Notes: a model not told the origin generated them from the letters alone. Shown: positions 27,740 to 37,803, counted from the first letter of the stretch. The stretch: 64,000 nucleotides of DNA from M3007 sp046296435 (GCA_046296435.1 JBKBLI010000008.1:11893-75892), one strand, 5' to 3'. Program-made: numbers and translations.

Positions 27740-29155
27740 ATGCCCAATCGTCGCATACTTGAAATCGAACAAAAAGCGCTGGAGATCAATCTCGACGAGC
27801 GATTCTATGGCGCCTTTGCCGAGATAGGCGCCGGTCAGGAGGTAGCCCGATACTTCTTTCAGGTGGGGGCTGCCGCAGGCACGGTCGCCAAGACCATGAG
27901 CGCCTACGACAAGACGGTGTCCGACGATATCTACGGCCCGGAAGATAAGGGCCGCTACGTATGCGAGGCCCGCCTGTACAAGATGCTCAATCACGAGTAC
28001 AGGCTCATGGAGTCCCGATTGCGCCGAGAGCGCCCCGGTCAGAACTTCTTTGTGTTTGCAGACACAGTAGCCGCCATCAATTTCCAGCGCACCATCAAAG
28101 GCGCGGGTTGGCTCGGCGTGCGTTTTCAGACCCGCCCCGACGCCCCCCCCAACGACGTCGTGCTACACGCCCGATTGCTCGACCCCGACAACCGCCTGCA
28201 ACAACAGGCCGTCGGCGTACTCGGCGTCAATCTCATCTACGCCTGCCTGCGCTACAGCGCCGATCCGCGCGCATTCCTCTCTTCGTTGATGGACAATTTG
28301 CGCGGCCGCGTCATGATCGACATGTTGCGCTTCACTGGGCCGGATTTCGAGACTTTGGATAACCGCCTCGTCTGCCTGTGGATGGTCGAGTTGGGCCTGA
28401 GCGATGTCGCAATATTTGGCCCCGACCATCAAAGCTTGCAGGCCGGCGAGTTTTTATACAAAAAAAATATCCTGATCTGTCGCGGCAGCTATCGCCCGCC
28501 CACATTGGTGCAACAAGACATGATCCGCAGCGCGCTGGCACAGTTTGGCGCCGAGTTAGGCGCAGAGGCAGCCCGCGTTGTGCTCCTTACCGAAATCACG
28601 CTGGACAACCTGCGCGCCGACGGCGACCTGAACGAACGCGACTTTCTGGACCGAGCCGATATCCTTTGCGCCATGGGCCACATCCAGATTGTATCCAATT
28701 GCTTACAACACAAACGACTCATCGCCTATTTCAACGACTACAAAACGCCGCGCATCGGCTTGGTCATGGGCGCTCGCAAACTGCAAATTATCCTGCGCGA
28801 AACCTGTGAAAATAACCCCGATAACCTGCTCGGCGCCTTCGGGGAACTATTTCCCCGAAACGTGCGTTTTTACGTTTACCCCGCACGCAAGCCGGACAAC
28901 ATGCTGCTCCATACGCAAAGTGTCGAAATGCCGCCGAACATCCGGGGCCTGTACAAACATTTGCTCGAAAATGGACATATCAAGGACTTGGAGGATTACG
29001 ACCCCGATATCCTGCATATCTACCACAAAGATGTGCTGCGCATGATCCAAAAAGGGCAAGCCGGTTGGCAAGCCATGACATCGCCGCAAGTCGGCGAACT
29101 GATTGTGCGCGGCGGGCGTTTTGGCTATCGCTCCGAACCATTTGAAGGAATTTGA
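27740..29155 (+). CDS. conserved Bacteroidota protein of unknown function
   Basis: 471 residues, soluble, no signal peptide. The N-terminus carries the hallmark EIGAGQEVARYFFQVG and GTVAKTMSAYDKTVSDDIYG, shared by a family I know from Bacteroidota genomes under unreliable names (for example nicotinate-nucleotide adenylyltransferase). I see no HxGH adenylyltransferase motif or other catalytic pattern supporting such a name. Later conserved blocks include NLIYACLRY, RDFLDRADILCAMGH, and GLYKHLLENGHIKDLEDYDP. A T5-ATAC-A8 palindrome (28451-28467) codes Phe-Leu-Tyr-Lys-Lys-Asn. It starts a unit with the yqeY-like gene, lptB and pcrA. Confidence 0.8.
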   Translation: MPNRRILEIEQKALEINLDERFYGAFAEIGAGQEVARYFFQVGAAAGTVAKTMSAYDKTVSDDIYGPEDKGRYVCEARLYKMLNHEYRLMESRLRRERPGQNFFVFADTVAAINFQRTIKGAGWLGVRFQTRPDAPPNDVVLHARLLDPDNRLQQQAVGVLGVNLIYACLRYSADPRAFLSSLMDNLRGRVMIDMLRFTGPDFETLDNRLVCLWMVELGLSDVAIFGPDHQSLQAGEFLYKKNILICRGSYRPPTLVQQDMIRSALAQFGAELGAEAARVVLLTEITLDNLRADGDLNERDFLDRADILCAMGHIQIVSNCLQHKRLIAYFNDYKTPRIGLVMGARKLQIILRETCENNPDNLLGAFGELFPRNVRFYVYPARKPDNMLLHTQSVEMPPNIRGLYKHLLENGHIKDLEDYDPDILHIYHKDVLRMIQKGQAGWQAMTSPQVGELIVRGGRFGYRSEPFEGI

Positions 29156-29169
29156 TTTTTTTGAAAAAA
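29156..29169. repeat. T/A palindrome T7-G-A6
   Basis: Begins at the stop codon of the preceding gene and lies 18 bases before the yqeY-like start. Confidence 0.7.
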
Positions 29170-29187
29170 TACATCGCATCGGAAAAC

Positions 29188-29633
29188 ATGAGTCTGGAAG
29201 AAAAAATCAACAAAGATCTCATAACGGCCATGAAAGCCAAAGACGAGATCTCACTGCGCGGCATTCGCGCCATCAAAAGCGCCATTATTCTGGCCAAAAC
29301 CGACGGCTCCGGCAAAGAACTCGACGAGCAGCGCGAAATCCAGATGCTTCAAAAACTGGTCAAATCGCGTCAGGAATCGCTCGAAATCTATGAAAAAAAC
29401 GGACGCGCCGAACTGGCTCAGACCGAGCGGGAGGAGATCGAAGTGATCCGCCGCTACCTTCCGGCCATGCTCGAAGGCGCCGAATTGGAGGCCGTCGTGC
29501 GTCAGATCATTGCCGATACCGGCGCTGCGGGCATGAAGGACATGGGCAAAGTGATGGCTGCCGCCAACCAGCAATTGGCCGGCAAAGCCGAAGGCAGGGC
29601 CATTTCTGAGATCGTCAAAAGGCTGCTTACTGC

Positions 29634-29637
<4 letters not shown>
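29188..29637 (+). CDS. YqeY/GatB-like domain protein
   Basis: 149 residues from ATG 29188 (MSLEEKINKDLITAMKAKDE). YqeY family: an N-terminal helical bundle with LRGIRAIKSAI and a C-terminal domain like the tail of amidotransferase GatB (GMKDMGKVMAAANQQLAGKA). GatB tails contact tRNA; the stand-alone YqeY role is not established. Its last bases overlap lptB in an ATGA, so the two genes are translationally coupled. Confidence 0.92.
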
Positions 29638-30377
<740 letters not shown>

Positions 30378-30398
30378 TCGACCAATCGAATTGCAAAC

Positions 30399-32681
30399 AT
30401 GCATTACCTGGACGAACTCAACGAGGTGCAACGCGCCGCCGTCACCGCCCCCGACGGTCCCATTCTGGTGATCGCCGGGCCTGGCTCGGGGAAGACGCGC
30501 GTGCTCACTTACCGCATCGCCCACCTCATCCAGCGCGGCGTAGCGCCCTGGGAAATTCTGGCGCTTACATTCACCAACAAGTCGGCGCGCGAGATGCAAG
30601 AGCGCATCGAAAAAGTAGTGGGCCATCGGGCCAATCAGGTCTATGCCGGCACCTTCCACAGCTTGTTTGCCCGATTCTTACGCGCCGACGCAGAGCGCCT
30701 TGGCTATCCTGCCGCCTTCAGCATATACGACAGCGACGACTCCGCCAGCCTCTTGCGGGCCATCATCAAAGAAATGAATCTCGATCCGCAGGTTTACAAT
30801 GTCTCCACGCTCCGCTCCCGCATCTCTTTGGCCAAGAGCAACCTGCTCACGCCGCGCGCATACCGCGAAAATGCAGCGTGGATGCAACAAGATCGCCAGG
30901 CCAAACGCCCCTATATTGCGGACATATACGAGCGCTATGTAGCCCGCTGCAAGCGCTCCGGAGCCATGGACTTCGACGACCTGTTGCTCCTGTTTTACAC
31001 CCTGTTGCGCGACCATCCTGAGGTCTTGAACAAGTATCGCCAGAAATTCCAGTATGTCCATGTGGACGAGTTTCAGGATACCAATTTCCTGCAATATGCC
31101 ATACTCCGGCGCCTGCTGAAATACCCCGAAAGTCCGGCCAACGTGTTTTGCGTAGGCGACGACGCGCAAAGTATTTACGCCTTCCGGGGTGCAACGATCG
31201 ATAATATCCTCGATTTCGAGAAGGACTTCCCGAACATACAAACCTACAAGCTGGAACAAAATTACCGATCTACCCAGCACATTGTGGCCGCCGCCAACGA
31301 GATCATCACCCACAACCGCCGCCAACTCCAGAAAAAGATCTGGACCGACCGCGCCGACGCCCATAAGATCAAACTCCTGCGCTGCATCTCCGACGACGAA
31401 GAGGCGCGCCGTGTGGCAGATCTCATCCTCGAGCAAAAATCACGCGAGCATCTTTCAAACAGCGATATCGCCATATTGTACCGAACCAACGCCCAAAGCC
31501 GCAAGTTCGAGGAACATTTGCGCCGCCTCAACCTCCCCTATCGGGTGTACGGCGGCCTTTCGTTCTACCAGCGCAAAGAAGTCAAAGACCTGGTGGCTTA
31601 CCTGCGTCTCGCCGTCAACCCTCAAGACGAGGAGGCCCTGCGCCGCGTGATCAACTATCCCACCCGGGGCATCAGCCCCGCTACCGTCGATAAGCTCAGC
31701 ATCCTGGCCGGACAACGGGCTATGACCATGTGGGACGCCATGCTTTCGCCCGAGCTCAACATTACGGAGCGCGCCCGAAAAGCCCTGTCAAACTTCCGGC
31801 AAATGGTCGAAAGTTGGCGCCAGCGCCTGGATAAAACCGACGCCTATGCCTTGGCCAAAGATATCTACCGGCAGTCAGGCCTGCAGGAGCTGCTCAAAAG
31901 CGACAATACCGTAGAGGGAATAAGCCGTCTGGAGAACGCTCAGGCCGTACTCGACGCCATCAGCGAATTTGTGGACAACGGAGCCGTCATGGCGCTCCAA
32001 GATAACGACGACCGCACCCTCGCAGCTTACTTGCAGACCATCACCCTGATCACCGACGCCGACGAGCGCGCCGACGATGCCGACGAACGCATCACCCTGA
32101 TGAGCGTCCATGCCGCCAAAGGTTTGGAGTTCCGCAGCGTCTTTGTGACCGGCATGGAAGAGCAATTGTTCCCGTCCTTTATGTCCATGGACTCTGTGGA
32201 CGGAATAGACGAGGAGCGCCGGCTGTTTTATGTGGCCGTCACCCGCGCCAAAGAGTTGCTTACCATCAGCTACGCCCAAAATCGCTACCGCTTCGGCCAA
32301 ATGCGCGATGCGAACCCCTCGCGCTTCCTCAACGAGATCTCTGCGGATAACCTCGACCTCAAAGGCGGATTCGGCTCTGCCAGATTGCGCGGCGATGCTC
32401 GCCCCACCTCGTCCGAGGAGCCGCGCGCTTCCATCCGGGGGGCATTTGCCTCCGCCACACGCCGCCCCGCGGTGCGTACCGGCCCCGACATTGCGGTTGA
32501 TCCCTCGCCGCCCGAATTGATTGTGGCCGGCGCTGCGGTATTACACGCCAAATTCGGCAAAGGCCGCGTAATAGGCATCGAAGGCTCCGGCGACAACAAG
32601 GTGGCCACCATACAATTCGACGAAGACGAAATGAGCGAGCGCCGCGTAGTGGTTCGTTTCGCCCGGCTTCAGGTTCTGTAA
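30399..32681 (+). CDS. pcrA: UvrD/PcrA-type DNA helicase
   Basis: 760 residues. Superfamily 1A 3'-5' helicase with the full motif set: Q-motif LNEVQRAAV, motif I AGPGSGKTRVLTYR, Ia TFTNKSAREMQER, II VDEFQDTN, III GDDAQSIYAFRGA, IV LEQNYRST, V TLMSVHAAKGLEF, VI YVAVTRAKELL. The C-terminal 60 residues (LHAKFGKGRVIGIEGSGDNK) form the Tudor-like domain of PcrA/UvrD that contacts RNA polymerase. Acts in nucleotide excision and replication repair. It starts 21 bases after lptB. Confidence 0.96.
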   Translation: MHYLDELNEVQRAAVTAPDGPILVIAGPGSGKTRVLTYRIAHLIQRGVAPWEILALTFTNKSAREMQERIEKVVGHRANQVYAGTFHSLFARFLRADAERLGYPAAFSIYDSDDSASLLRAIIKEMNLDPQVYNVSTLRSRISLAKSNLLTPRAYRENAAWMQQDRQAKRPYIADIYERYVARCKRSGAMDFDDLLLLFYTLLRDHPEVLNKYRQKFQYVHVDEFQDTNFLQYAILRRLLKYPESPANVFCVGDDAQSIYAFRGATIDNILDFEKDFPNIQTYKLEQNYRSTQHIVAAANEIITHNRRQLQKKIWTDRADAHKIKLLRCISDDEEARRVADLILEQKSREHLSNSDIAILYRTNAQSRKFEEHLRRLNLPYRVYGGLSFYQRKEVKDLVAYLRLAVNPQDEEALRRVINYPTRGISPATVDKLSILAGQRAMTMWDAMLSPELNITERARKALSNFRQMVESWRQRLDKTDAYALAKDIYRQSGLQELLKSDNTVEGISRLENAQAVLDAISEFVDNGAVMALQDNDDRTLAAYLQTITLITDADERADDADERITLMSVHAAKGLEFRSVFVTGMEEQLFPSFMSMDSVDGIDEERRLFYVAVTRAKELLTISYAQNRYRFGQMRDANPSRFLNEISADNLDLKGGFGSARLRGDARPTSSEEPRASIRGAFASATRRPAVRTGPDIAVDPSPPELIVAGAAVLHAKFGKGRVIGIEGSGDNKVATIQFDEDEMSERRVVVRFARLQVL

Positions 32682-32777
32682 GCGCCGCGCTTCGAAATGA
32701 GCGTTTTGCGCGAAAAAAGGGCGCCAGAGCATGGATGTGAGGCTTTGCCACATGCCCGCGCCCGCTGCTCTTACCCC

Positions 32778-32792
32778 TTTTTTTGCTAAAAA
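32778..32792. repeat. T/A palindrome T7-GCT-A5
   Basis: Spans the stop codon of the S41 peptidase gene, in the convergent gap behind pcrA. It may act as a weak bidirectional terminator. Confidence 0.7.
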
Positions 32793-34261
32793 GCCTTTGA
32801 CGCCTTGCCTGCTTCCTGCAGGAGGGCGCGCAGGCGCGACATCTCCAAGTCGCGCTGGGACAGCAGGTCTTCAAGACCGTATGGAGTCGGGTAGTCGGGT
32901 TGCACTCCGCGTCCTGGGCGCGCGCCGGGCAGACCGTAGTTGAGCCAGAGCAGCGGGAAGCGAATGTCGATCCCACTGAAGGGCAGGCGAAGGCGCGGAT
33001 AGCCGCCGCCGCAATTGCCTGCGCCGCCGCCGCCGGTCTCTACTCCGATGACTTTCGCCCTTCCAGTGTATTTGAGGTATGCCGCTGTCATGCTAGCCGC
33101 CGAGAAGGTGTAGCCGTTGGTCAGCACGTACAGGTCGCCCTCGAAGCGCCGGCGCCTGAGAGGCATGACCCTGCGCTCGCGTATCTTGACATCGCCCTCG
33201 CTGGAGCGTCTGAATCCGAAGGGCGCGTAATCGTAGCGCAGCCCGACCAAGGCGCAAGTCAGGAGCGCCCGCTTGCGGAACCAGGGTCGGTACCGGGTCT
33301 CTCGGCTGCGCTCGTATCGGCAACTGATCGGGCGATCCAGCGTGTGCGCGAGCAGGCGGTTCATGTTGGCGACGCTCCCTCCGGTGTTGAACCGCAGGTC
33401 GATGGCCAGCGCATCGAGATCCGACCGGGCGGCATAGCGGAAACAGCGGCGATAAAAGCGGCGATAACCCTTGGTCGGGAAGCCCGTCATGCGCAGCACG
33501 GCAAGCGAGGGGTTCAGGGTGTCGCGATAGAATACCTGCGTGCGGTTTCTGTACAGAATCGGAGGCGGTTTGAGCGCGTTCAGATGGGTGCGCACGGCAT
33601 TTGCGCGCGCTTTCTCGAGGTCTTTGGCGCGCATGGCCGCTATGCGCAAGGCGCGCGGCTCCGCATCGCCGGGCCTTTGGACGATCAGGCTCAGGCTATC
33701 GGCATTGCCAAACAACAGCTTCCAGTACCGGGCGAAAGACGAAGCGGCTACGGCCTCCCCAAAGGTGGGGCTAAACCCGTCTGAAGGCGCCAGCATACGC
33801 GCAAGCGCCAGCCCTTGCGTCGTTGGCGTATTGTCGATATAGAGGATGCGGTCGCCCCGTCGGAGCAGCGAGTCGGCGCCGTAATAGCGGTTGACCGTCG
33901 GCGGGCTACTCGCCGGCGCAAACACCTCTACGGGCAGATAACGCGCCTCCGCCGAGGGGAAGGCGGGCGTGAGTACTGAGGTGTGGCCGTCGCGCACCCG
34001 CGCCACGGCCAGGCGGATCATGAAATGCGCTTGGCGAACGGATACAGAGTCTGGCGGGATTTGCGCGCGCAATCCTACGAAAAAGTGACGAAGCGAGTCG
34101 GGATGGTTGTAGCGCAGTACGCCCGGATGCGCGTCAAAAAGCGCTTTTTCCAAAAAAATAAGGTCTTCGCGCAGCCAGTGCGCTGGGATGAACTGCCCAT
34201 AGCACTGGCGCAGTAAAAACAGGCAAGCAAAAAGGGAAAAGGTAATTCTACTGACAGGCAT
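32786..34261 (-). CDS. S41-family peptidase, exported
   Basis: 491 residues with a signal peptide (about 1-22). A propeptide/PDZ-like region is followed by the S41 core: LDALAIDLRFNTGGSVANMN and GDLYVLTNGYTFSAASMTAA, where the Ser of Phe-Ser-Ala-Ala-Ser is the expected nucleophile, then VIGVETGGGGAGNCGGGY. S41 enzymes of this type degrade peptides or unfolded periplasmic proteins. The start overlaps the end of the upstream one-TM protein gene by 14 bases, so the two are coupled. Confidence 0.85.
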   Translation of the reverse strand: MPVSRITFSLFACLFLLRQCYGQFIPAHWLREDLIFLEKALFDAHPGVLRYNHPDSLRHFFVGLRAQIPPDSVSVRQAHFMIRLAVARVRDGHTSVLTPAFPSAEARYLPVEVFAPASSPPTVNRYYGADSLLRRGDRILYIDNTPTTQGLALARMLAPSDGFSPTFGEAVAASSFARYWKLLFGNADSLSLIVQRPGDAEPRALRIAAMRAKDLEKARANAVRTHLNALKPPPILYRNRTQVFYRDTLNPSLAVLRMTGFPTKGYRRFYRRCFRYAARSDLDALAIDLRFNTGGSVANMNRLLAHTLDRPISCRYERSRETRYRPWFRKRALLTCALVGLRYDYAPFGFRRSSEGDVKIRERRVMPLRRRRFEGDLYVLTNGYTFSAASMTAAYLKYTGRAKVIGVETGGGGAGNCGGGYPRLRLPFSGIDIRFPLLWLNYGLPGARPGRGVQPDYPTPYGLEDLLSQRDLEMSRLRALLQEAGKASKAF

Positions 34262-35183
34262 CGTCGAGGGCTTTGCGGATAGCAGGTTTGCGGATCAACT
34301 TGAGGTAGGTGCGTTGGTTATGTTGTCTATTGGCCTCGGGCGCCTCATTTTGATAGATGGCGTGGGCCAGGGCGGGCCAGCCCGCCGTTTTGAGCAGGGC
34401 CTCTGCGCGGCATTTGCTGCGCGCATAGCCGCCCTCAGGATCGGCTTCTGCGCCGGCTTCAACGGCATAATACAAGTACCGCTGTATGGTGAACTCGGTA
34501 GGCCGAAAAAACTCCAAGCGGTGCACTTGCGGATCGTCTGGTAAAAAAAATACATTGAACTGATCGCCATCGGTCAAGGGGAATCCGGTGGGCGTCATGG
34601 CCTCGCCGACGTCCGGAGCTTTAAAAAAAGCCGTCAATGAATCGCCTTGGGCAGTCGCAAAACGATAGCGCCCTACCCGCCCAAACTCCGGATCGCGCTC
34701 CATGACAACCACGGCGGCGGCGTCCCGCCCGAACAGATTAAGCTGACGGATGTTGTCCGGGGTGATCCGGCTGTTGATGCTGTTTTTGACGATAATCTGC
34801 TTCTGCCTCTGGACGCGCCCATAGGCTTGCAACACGGCGACAAACGAACCGAGCAGGATCAGCCCGCCCACGACGCTGATGGCCAGCAAGCGGTTGTTGC
34901 GACGGGTTTCGGCCTTACGCTCGCGGTTGCGCGGCGTATCCGCTTTTTTGTTCACCTGAAAATCATAGCTGAACAAACCGTTTTTTTCGCGTTTCAGGCT
35001 GATCTCGCACAACTCATCCTCGATGAAAAACGAGTAAACGCGATCCTCCCGTACGCTGAAGTCGATCTGCACGACCCTGCGATTACAGTGTATCAACAGG
35101 TGGCCGCTGCGGTCGCCGTGGTAGATGCCTACCTGGTGCCTGCCGCCGCTGTCGTCGAGATATATCCACTGAAACTGGGCCAT
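34248..35183 (-). CDS. one-transmembrane protein of unknown function
   Basis: 311 residues from ATG 35183 (MAQFQWIYLDDSGGRHQVGI). An N-terminal cytoplasmic beta-rich segment of about 95 residues (HLLIHCNRRVVQIDFSVRED) is followed by a basic stretch, one membrane helix (LLAISVVGGLILLGSFVAVL, near 105-125) and an extracytoplasmic domain of about 180 residues. No family is recognised. It is coupled to the S41 peptidase gene, so it may anchor, regulate or feed that peptidase; this is inference only. Confidence 0.7.
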   Translation of the reverse strand: MAQFQWIYLDDSGGRHQVGIYHGDRSGHLLIHCNRRVVQIDFSVREDRVYSFFIEDELCEISLKREKNGLFSYDFQVNKKADTPRNRERKAETRRNNRLLAISVVGGLILLGSFVAVLQAYGRVQRQKQIIVKNSINSRITPDNIRQLNLFGRDAAAVVVMERDPEFGRVGRYRFATAQGDSLTAFFKAPDVGEAMTPTGFPLTDGDQFNVFFLPDDPQVHRLEFFRPTEFTIQRYLYYAVEAGAEADPEGGYARSKCRAEALLKTAGWPALAHAIYQNEAPEANRQHNQRTYLKLIRKPAIRKALDDACQ

Positions 35184-35264
35184 GAGAAAATTTACAAAAC
35201 GCCCGAACGCTTTGCAAAATTTTAGCGTCAATCAAACGTTCATGGCAGACACTTTATTGATTCG

Positions 35265-35277
35265 TTTTTTGGAAAAA
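35265..35277. repeat. T/A palindrome T6-GG-A5
   Basis: Five bases upstream of ATG 35283, where a ribosome would bind. Confidence 0.65.
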
Positions 35278-35282
35278 GCGCC

Positions 35283-36215
35283 ATGATAAAATTTATCCGA
35301 CTCTTCTGCACCGCTTTCATCTTGATTTCGGCTTTGGCTCTGCAGGCCCAACAAGGCGACGACGATCTGCTGTCCATGATCGACGACGAACCTCAGACAG
35401 ATTACGCGGCTTACGCCTTCAAGACCAACCGCATTGTCAACGGGCACTCGATTGAGAATTTGGCGGAGGGCGTCCTGGATTTCAAGATTTCGCACCGCTT
35501 CGGCGCCCTGCGCAACGGATTTTATGATGTGTTCGGTTTGGATGCCGCCACCATACGCATCGGACTGGACTACGGCGTGACCGACTGGCTCATGATTGGC
35601 GTAGGGCGCAGCAGCAAAGAAAAAATCATCGACGGGTATGTCAAAGCCAGAATCCTGCGCCAGTCCAGCGGCAAAAAGACCATGCCCTTATCCTTGTCAT
35701 ACCTGACGGACGCGCAAATCGTCACGGCGCGTTTTGCCGACCCGGAGCGAGAAAATCTGTTCAGCTCGCGGCTGTACTACACCCACCAACTGTTGTTGGC
35801 GCGCAAGTTCAACGAGACCTTCACGCTCCAGCTTATGCCCACGCTCGTACACCGCAATCTGGTGCGCGCTACCGCCGACCGCAACGACGTATTGGCCATG
35901 GGCGTTGGCGGCCGCATTCGCCTCAGCAAAAGGGTCACGCTCAACGCCGAGTACTACCACGTATTGCCCAACCAGATCGCCAATCCGGACTTTGTCAACG
36001 TCCTTTCGGTGGGCTTCGATATCGAGACCGGCGGCCACGTGTTCCAACTGCATTTCACCAACTCGCCCGACATGACGTACAAGGGCTTCATCACCGAGAC
36101 TTCAGAGGCCTGGTTTTTCCGCAACGATGAAGGGCGCGTGCTCAGCGGCCTGCGCTTCGGGTTCAACATCTCGCGGGTGTTCACGGTCAAAAAGCCCAAA
36201 GGTTGGGAGGGCTAA
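35283..36215 (+). CDS. DUF5777 outer-membrane beta-barrel protein
   Basis: 310 residues. Signal peptide (about 1-22, ending Leu-Gln-Ala-Gln), then FKTNRIVNGHSIENLAEGVL, DFKISHRFGAL and IRIGLDYGVTDWLMIGVGRS, conserved signatures of DUF5777, a Bacteroidota barrel family of unknown ligand. Alternating hydrophobic strands continue to a C-terminal Phe-Gly-Phe-Asn-Ile-Ser. It ends 15 bases from the convergent epimerase gene. Confidence 0.88.
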   Translation: MIKFIRLFCTAFILISALALQAQQGDDDLLSMIDDEPQTDYAAYAFKTNRIVNGHSIENLAEGVLDFKISHRFGALRNGFYDVFGLDAATIRIGLDYGVTDWLMIGVGRSSKEKIIDGYVKARILRQSSGKKTMPLSLSYLTDAQIVTARFADPERENLFSSRLYYTHQLLLARKFNETFTLQLMPTLVHRNLVRATADRNDVLAMGVGGRIRLSKRVTLNAEYYHVLPNQIANPDFVNVLSVGFDIETGGHVFQLHFTNSPDMTYKGFITETSEAWFFRNDEGRVLSGLRFGFNISRVFTVKKPKGWEG

Positions 36216-36230
36216 ACCGCTCCCCGTCTT

Positions 36231-36641
36231 TTACTGCGGAGCGTCGATAGACTGCACCAATTCGACCAAGACGCCGTTGGCCGATTTGGGGTGCAGAAAA
36301 ACCACTATTTTGTTGTCGGCGCCCGGGCGCGGTTCGTCGCTGAGCAGGGTGAATCCCTCGCTCCGGAGGCGATCCATCTCAGCCCGAATGTCGCGCACCT
36401 CGAAAGCGATGTGATGTATGCCTTCGCCGCGTTTTTCGATGAATTTGGCGATAGGGCTTTCGGGGTCGCTGGCCTCAAGGAGCTCAATTTTACTTTCGCC
36501 GATGCGAAAAAAGGAGGTTTTGACCTTCTCGCGTTCGACGGCTTCAATCTTGTAGTGGGCCTCGCCAAGCAGCCGGGCAAACAACTCGTTGCTTTGGGCC
36601 ATGTCGCGCACGGCTATCCCGATATGTTCGATTCTGAGCAT
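36231..36641 (-). CDS. mce: methylmalonyl-CoA epimerase
   Basis: 136 residues from ATG 36641 (MLRIEHIGIAVRDMAQSNEL). Glyoxalase-fold metalloenzyme interconverting (R)- and (S)-methylmalonyl-CoA in propionate metabolism. Metal and active-site motifs: RIEHIGIAV (His), FFRIGESKIELLEASDPESP (Glu), GEGIHHIAFEV (His), and a late Val-Glu-Leu-Val (Glu). Standard length. Mutase and carboxylase genes are not in the window. Confidence 0.94.
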   Translation of the reverse strand: MLRIEHIGIAVRDMAQSNELFARLLGEAHYKIEAVEREKVKTSFFRIGESKIELLEASDPESPIAKFIEKRGEGIHHIAFEVRDIRAEMDRLRSEGFTLLSDEPRPGADNKIVVFLHPKSANGVLVELVQSIDAPQ

Positions 36642-36688
36642 GCGTTTTTTTTTTACGCAAAATAAAGCGATTGGGCGCGCGCGTTTGG

Positions 36689-36704
36689 TTTTTTTCAAAA
36701 AAAA
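36689..36704. repeat. T/A palindrome T7-C-A8
   Basis: In the divergent gap between the epimerase and rsgA. A related T10-ACGC-A4 stretch lies at 36645-36662 beside the epimerase start. Confidence 0.75.
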
Positions 36705-36766
36705 GCGCCAAATAGGTAAAGACTGCGACTATTTAGACCCAAAAAGTGTTTGTCGCCAAAAACGCT

Positions 36767-36774
36767 TAACTTTG
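36767..36774 (+). promoter_or_regulatory. -7 element almost touching the rsgA start
   Basis: TAACTTTG ends 8 bases before ATG 36783, implying a transcript with no or almost no 5' leader. TTTG at 36749-36752 is only 14 bases upstream, too near for a standard -33. Confidence 0.5.
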
Positions 36775-36782
36775 CTACCTGA

Positions 36783-37733
36783 ATGTTACAGGGTACAGTA
36801 ATCAAGTCCACGGGAAGTTGGTACGCCGTAGAAGAGGACGGGCCTGAAAAAAAAGTATGGAATTGCCGGATCGTCGGCAAGTTTCGCTTAGAGGATATGC
36901 GCCTCACCAACCCCATTGCGGTGGGCGACCGCGTGGCTTTTGCGCCTGAAGGCGAGGAGAGGTCGGGCCTTATCCGCAGTATCTTTCCGCGCCGCAATTA
37001 CGTGGCCCGTCAGTCCCCTCGTCAAAAACACGATCTGCACCTGCTGGCAGCCAATATCGATCAGGCGCTGGTGGTGGTCACGGTCTCCCACCCTACGCTC
37101 AAACCGGGCTTCATCGATCGCTTCCTGCTCATGACCGAGCGTTGGGAGATCCCCGTCTGCATTGCCTTCAACAAGGCCGATTTGTACGACGATGAAGATC
37201 TGGGTATCTTTTTGCACATGCGCGACATCTATCAGAAGATCGGCTACCGCGTGATCCTGTGCTCGGCCCTCGCAGGCGACGGCTTGGATGCGCTGCGCCA
37301 TTTTTTGACGGACAAAACCACCTTGATCAGCGGACAGTCGGGCGTCGGCAAAAGCACCCTGATCAACGCCATCCAGCCCCAACTCGCTTTGCGCACGGGC
37401 GAGATCAGCGACTACTCCGGCAAGGGGCAGCATACCACCACGTTTGCCGAGATGTTTAACCTGGATTTTGGCGGGCGGCTGATCGACACGCCGGGGATCA
37501 AGACCCTGAGCTTCAACAACAAATCGCCCGAAAACATCGCTCATAGCTTTCGGGAATTTTTCGAGCTTTCCAAACTGTGCCGCTTTGGCGGATCCTGCCT
37601 GCACCGCAAAGAACCCGGCTGCGCCGTGCATGAGGCGCTGCGCACAGGCGAGGTGAGCGAGTTGCGATACCACAATTACCTCGGCATCCTCGAAGAAATC
37701 GAAGACCAGAACTACTGGGAGCGGATCAAGTAG
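36783..37733 (+). CDS. rsgA: ribosome small subunit-dependent GTPase
   Basis: 316 residues. OB-fold N-terminus (MLQGTVIKSTGSWYAVEEDG), then a circularly permuted GTPase with G4 NKAD (130-133) before G1 GQSGVGKST (184-192) and G3 DTPG, and a C-terminal zinc knuckle (Cys-x6-Cys-x-His-x5-Cys in CRFGGSCLHRKEPGC). Checks late assembly of the 30S subunit. The start is fixed by homology and by the promoter only 8 bases upstream. Confidence 0.95.
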   Translation: MLQGTVIKSTGSWYAVEEDGPEKKVWNCRIVGKFRLEDMRLTNPIAVGDRVAFAPEGEERSGLIRSIFPRRNYVARQSPRQKHDLHLLAANIDQALVVVTVSHPTLKPGFIDRFLLMTERWEIPVCIAFNKADLYDDEDLGIFLHMRDIYQKIGYRVILCSALAGDGLDALRHFLTDKTTLISGQSGVGKSTLINAIQPQLALRTGEISDYSGKGQHTTTFAEMFNLDFGGRLIDTPGIKTLSFNNKSPENIAHSFREFFELSKLCRFGGSCLHRKEPGCAVHEALRTGEVSELRYHNYLGILEEIEDQNYWERIK

Positions 37734-37803
37734 GCCAAAACATGTTTTGGGTTGAAAAAGCGCGAGGCGTACGCTTTTTGTATCGAAAATTCCAAAGTCT
37801 ATC

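Noticed and set aside
26113..27789. 558-codon frame antisense to the pseudo-dihydroorotase
   Set aside because: The plus strand encodes a recognisable family throughout; the antisense product is Arg/Ala/His-rich with no signature.
36783..36800. GTTACA near the rsgA start as a third sulfur-regulon operator
   Set aside because: No matching left arm at the 4-base spacing, and it lies inside the coding sequence.
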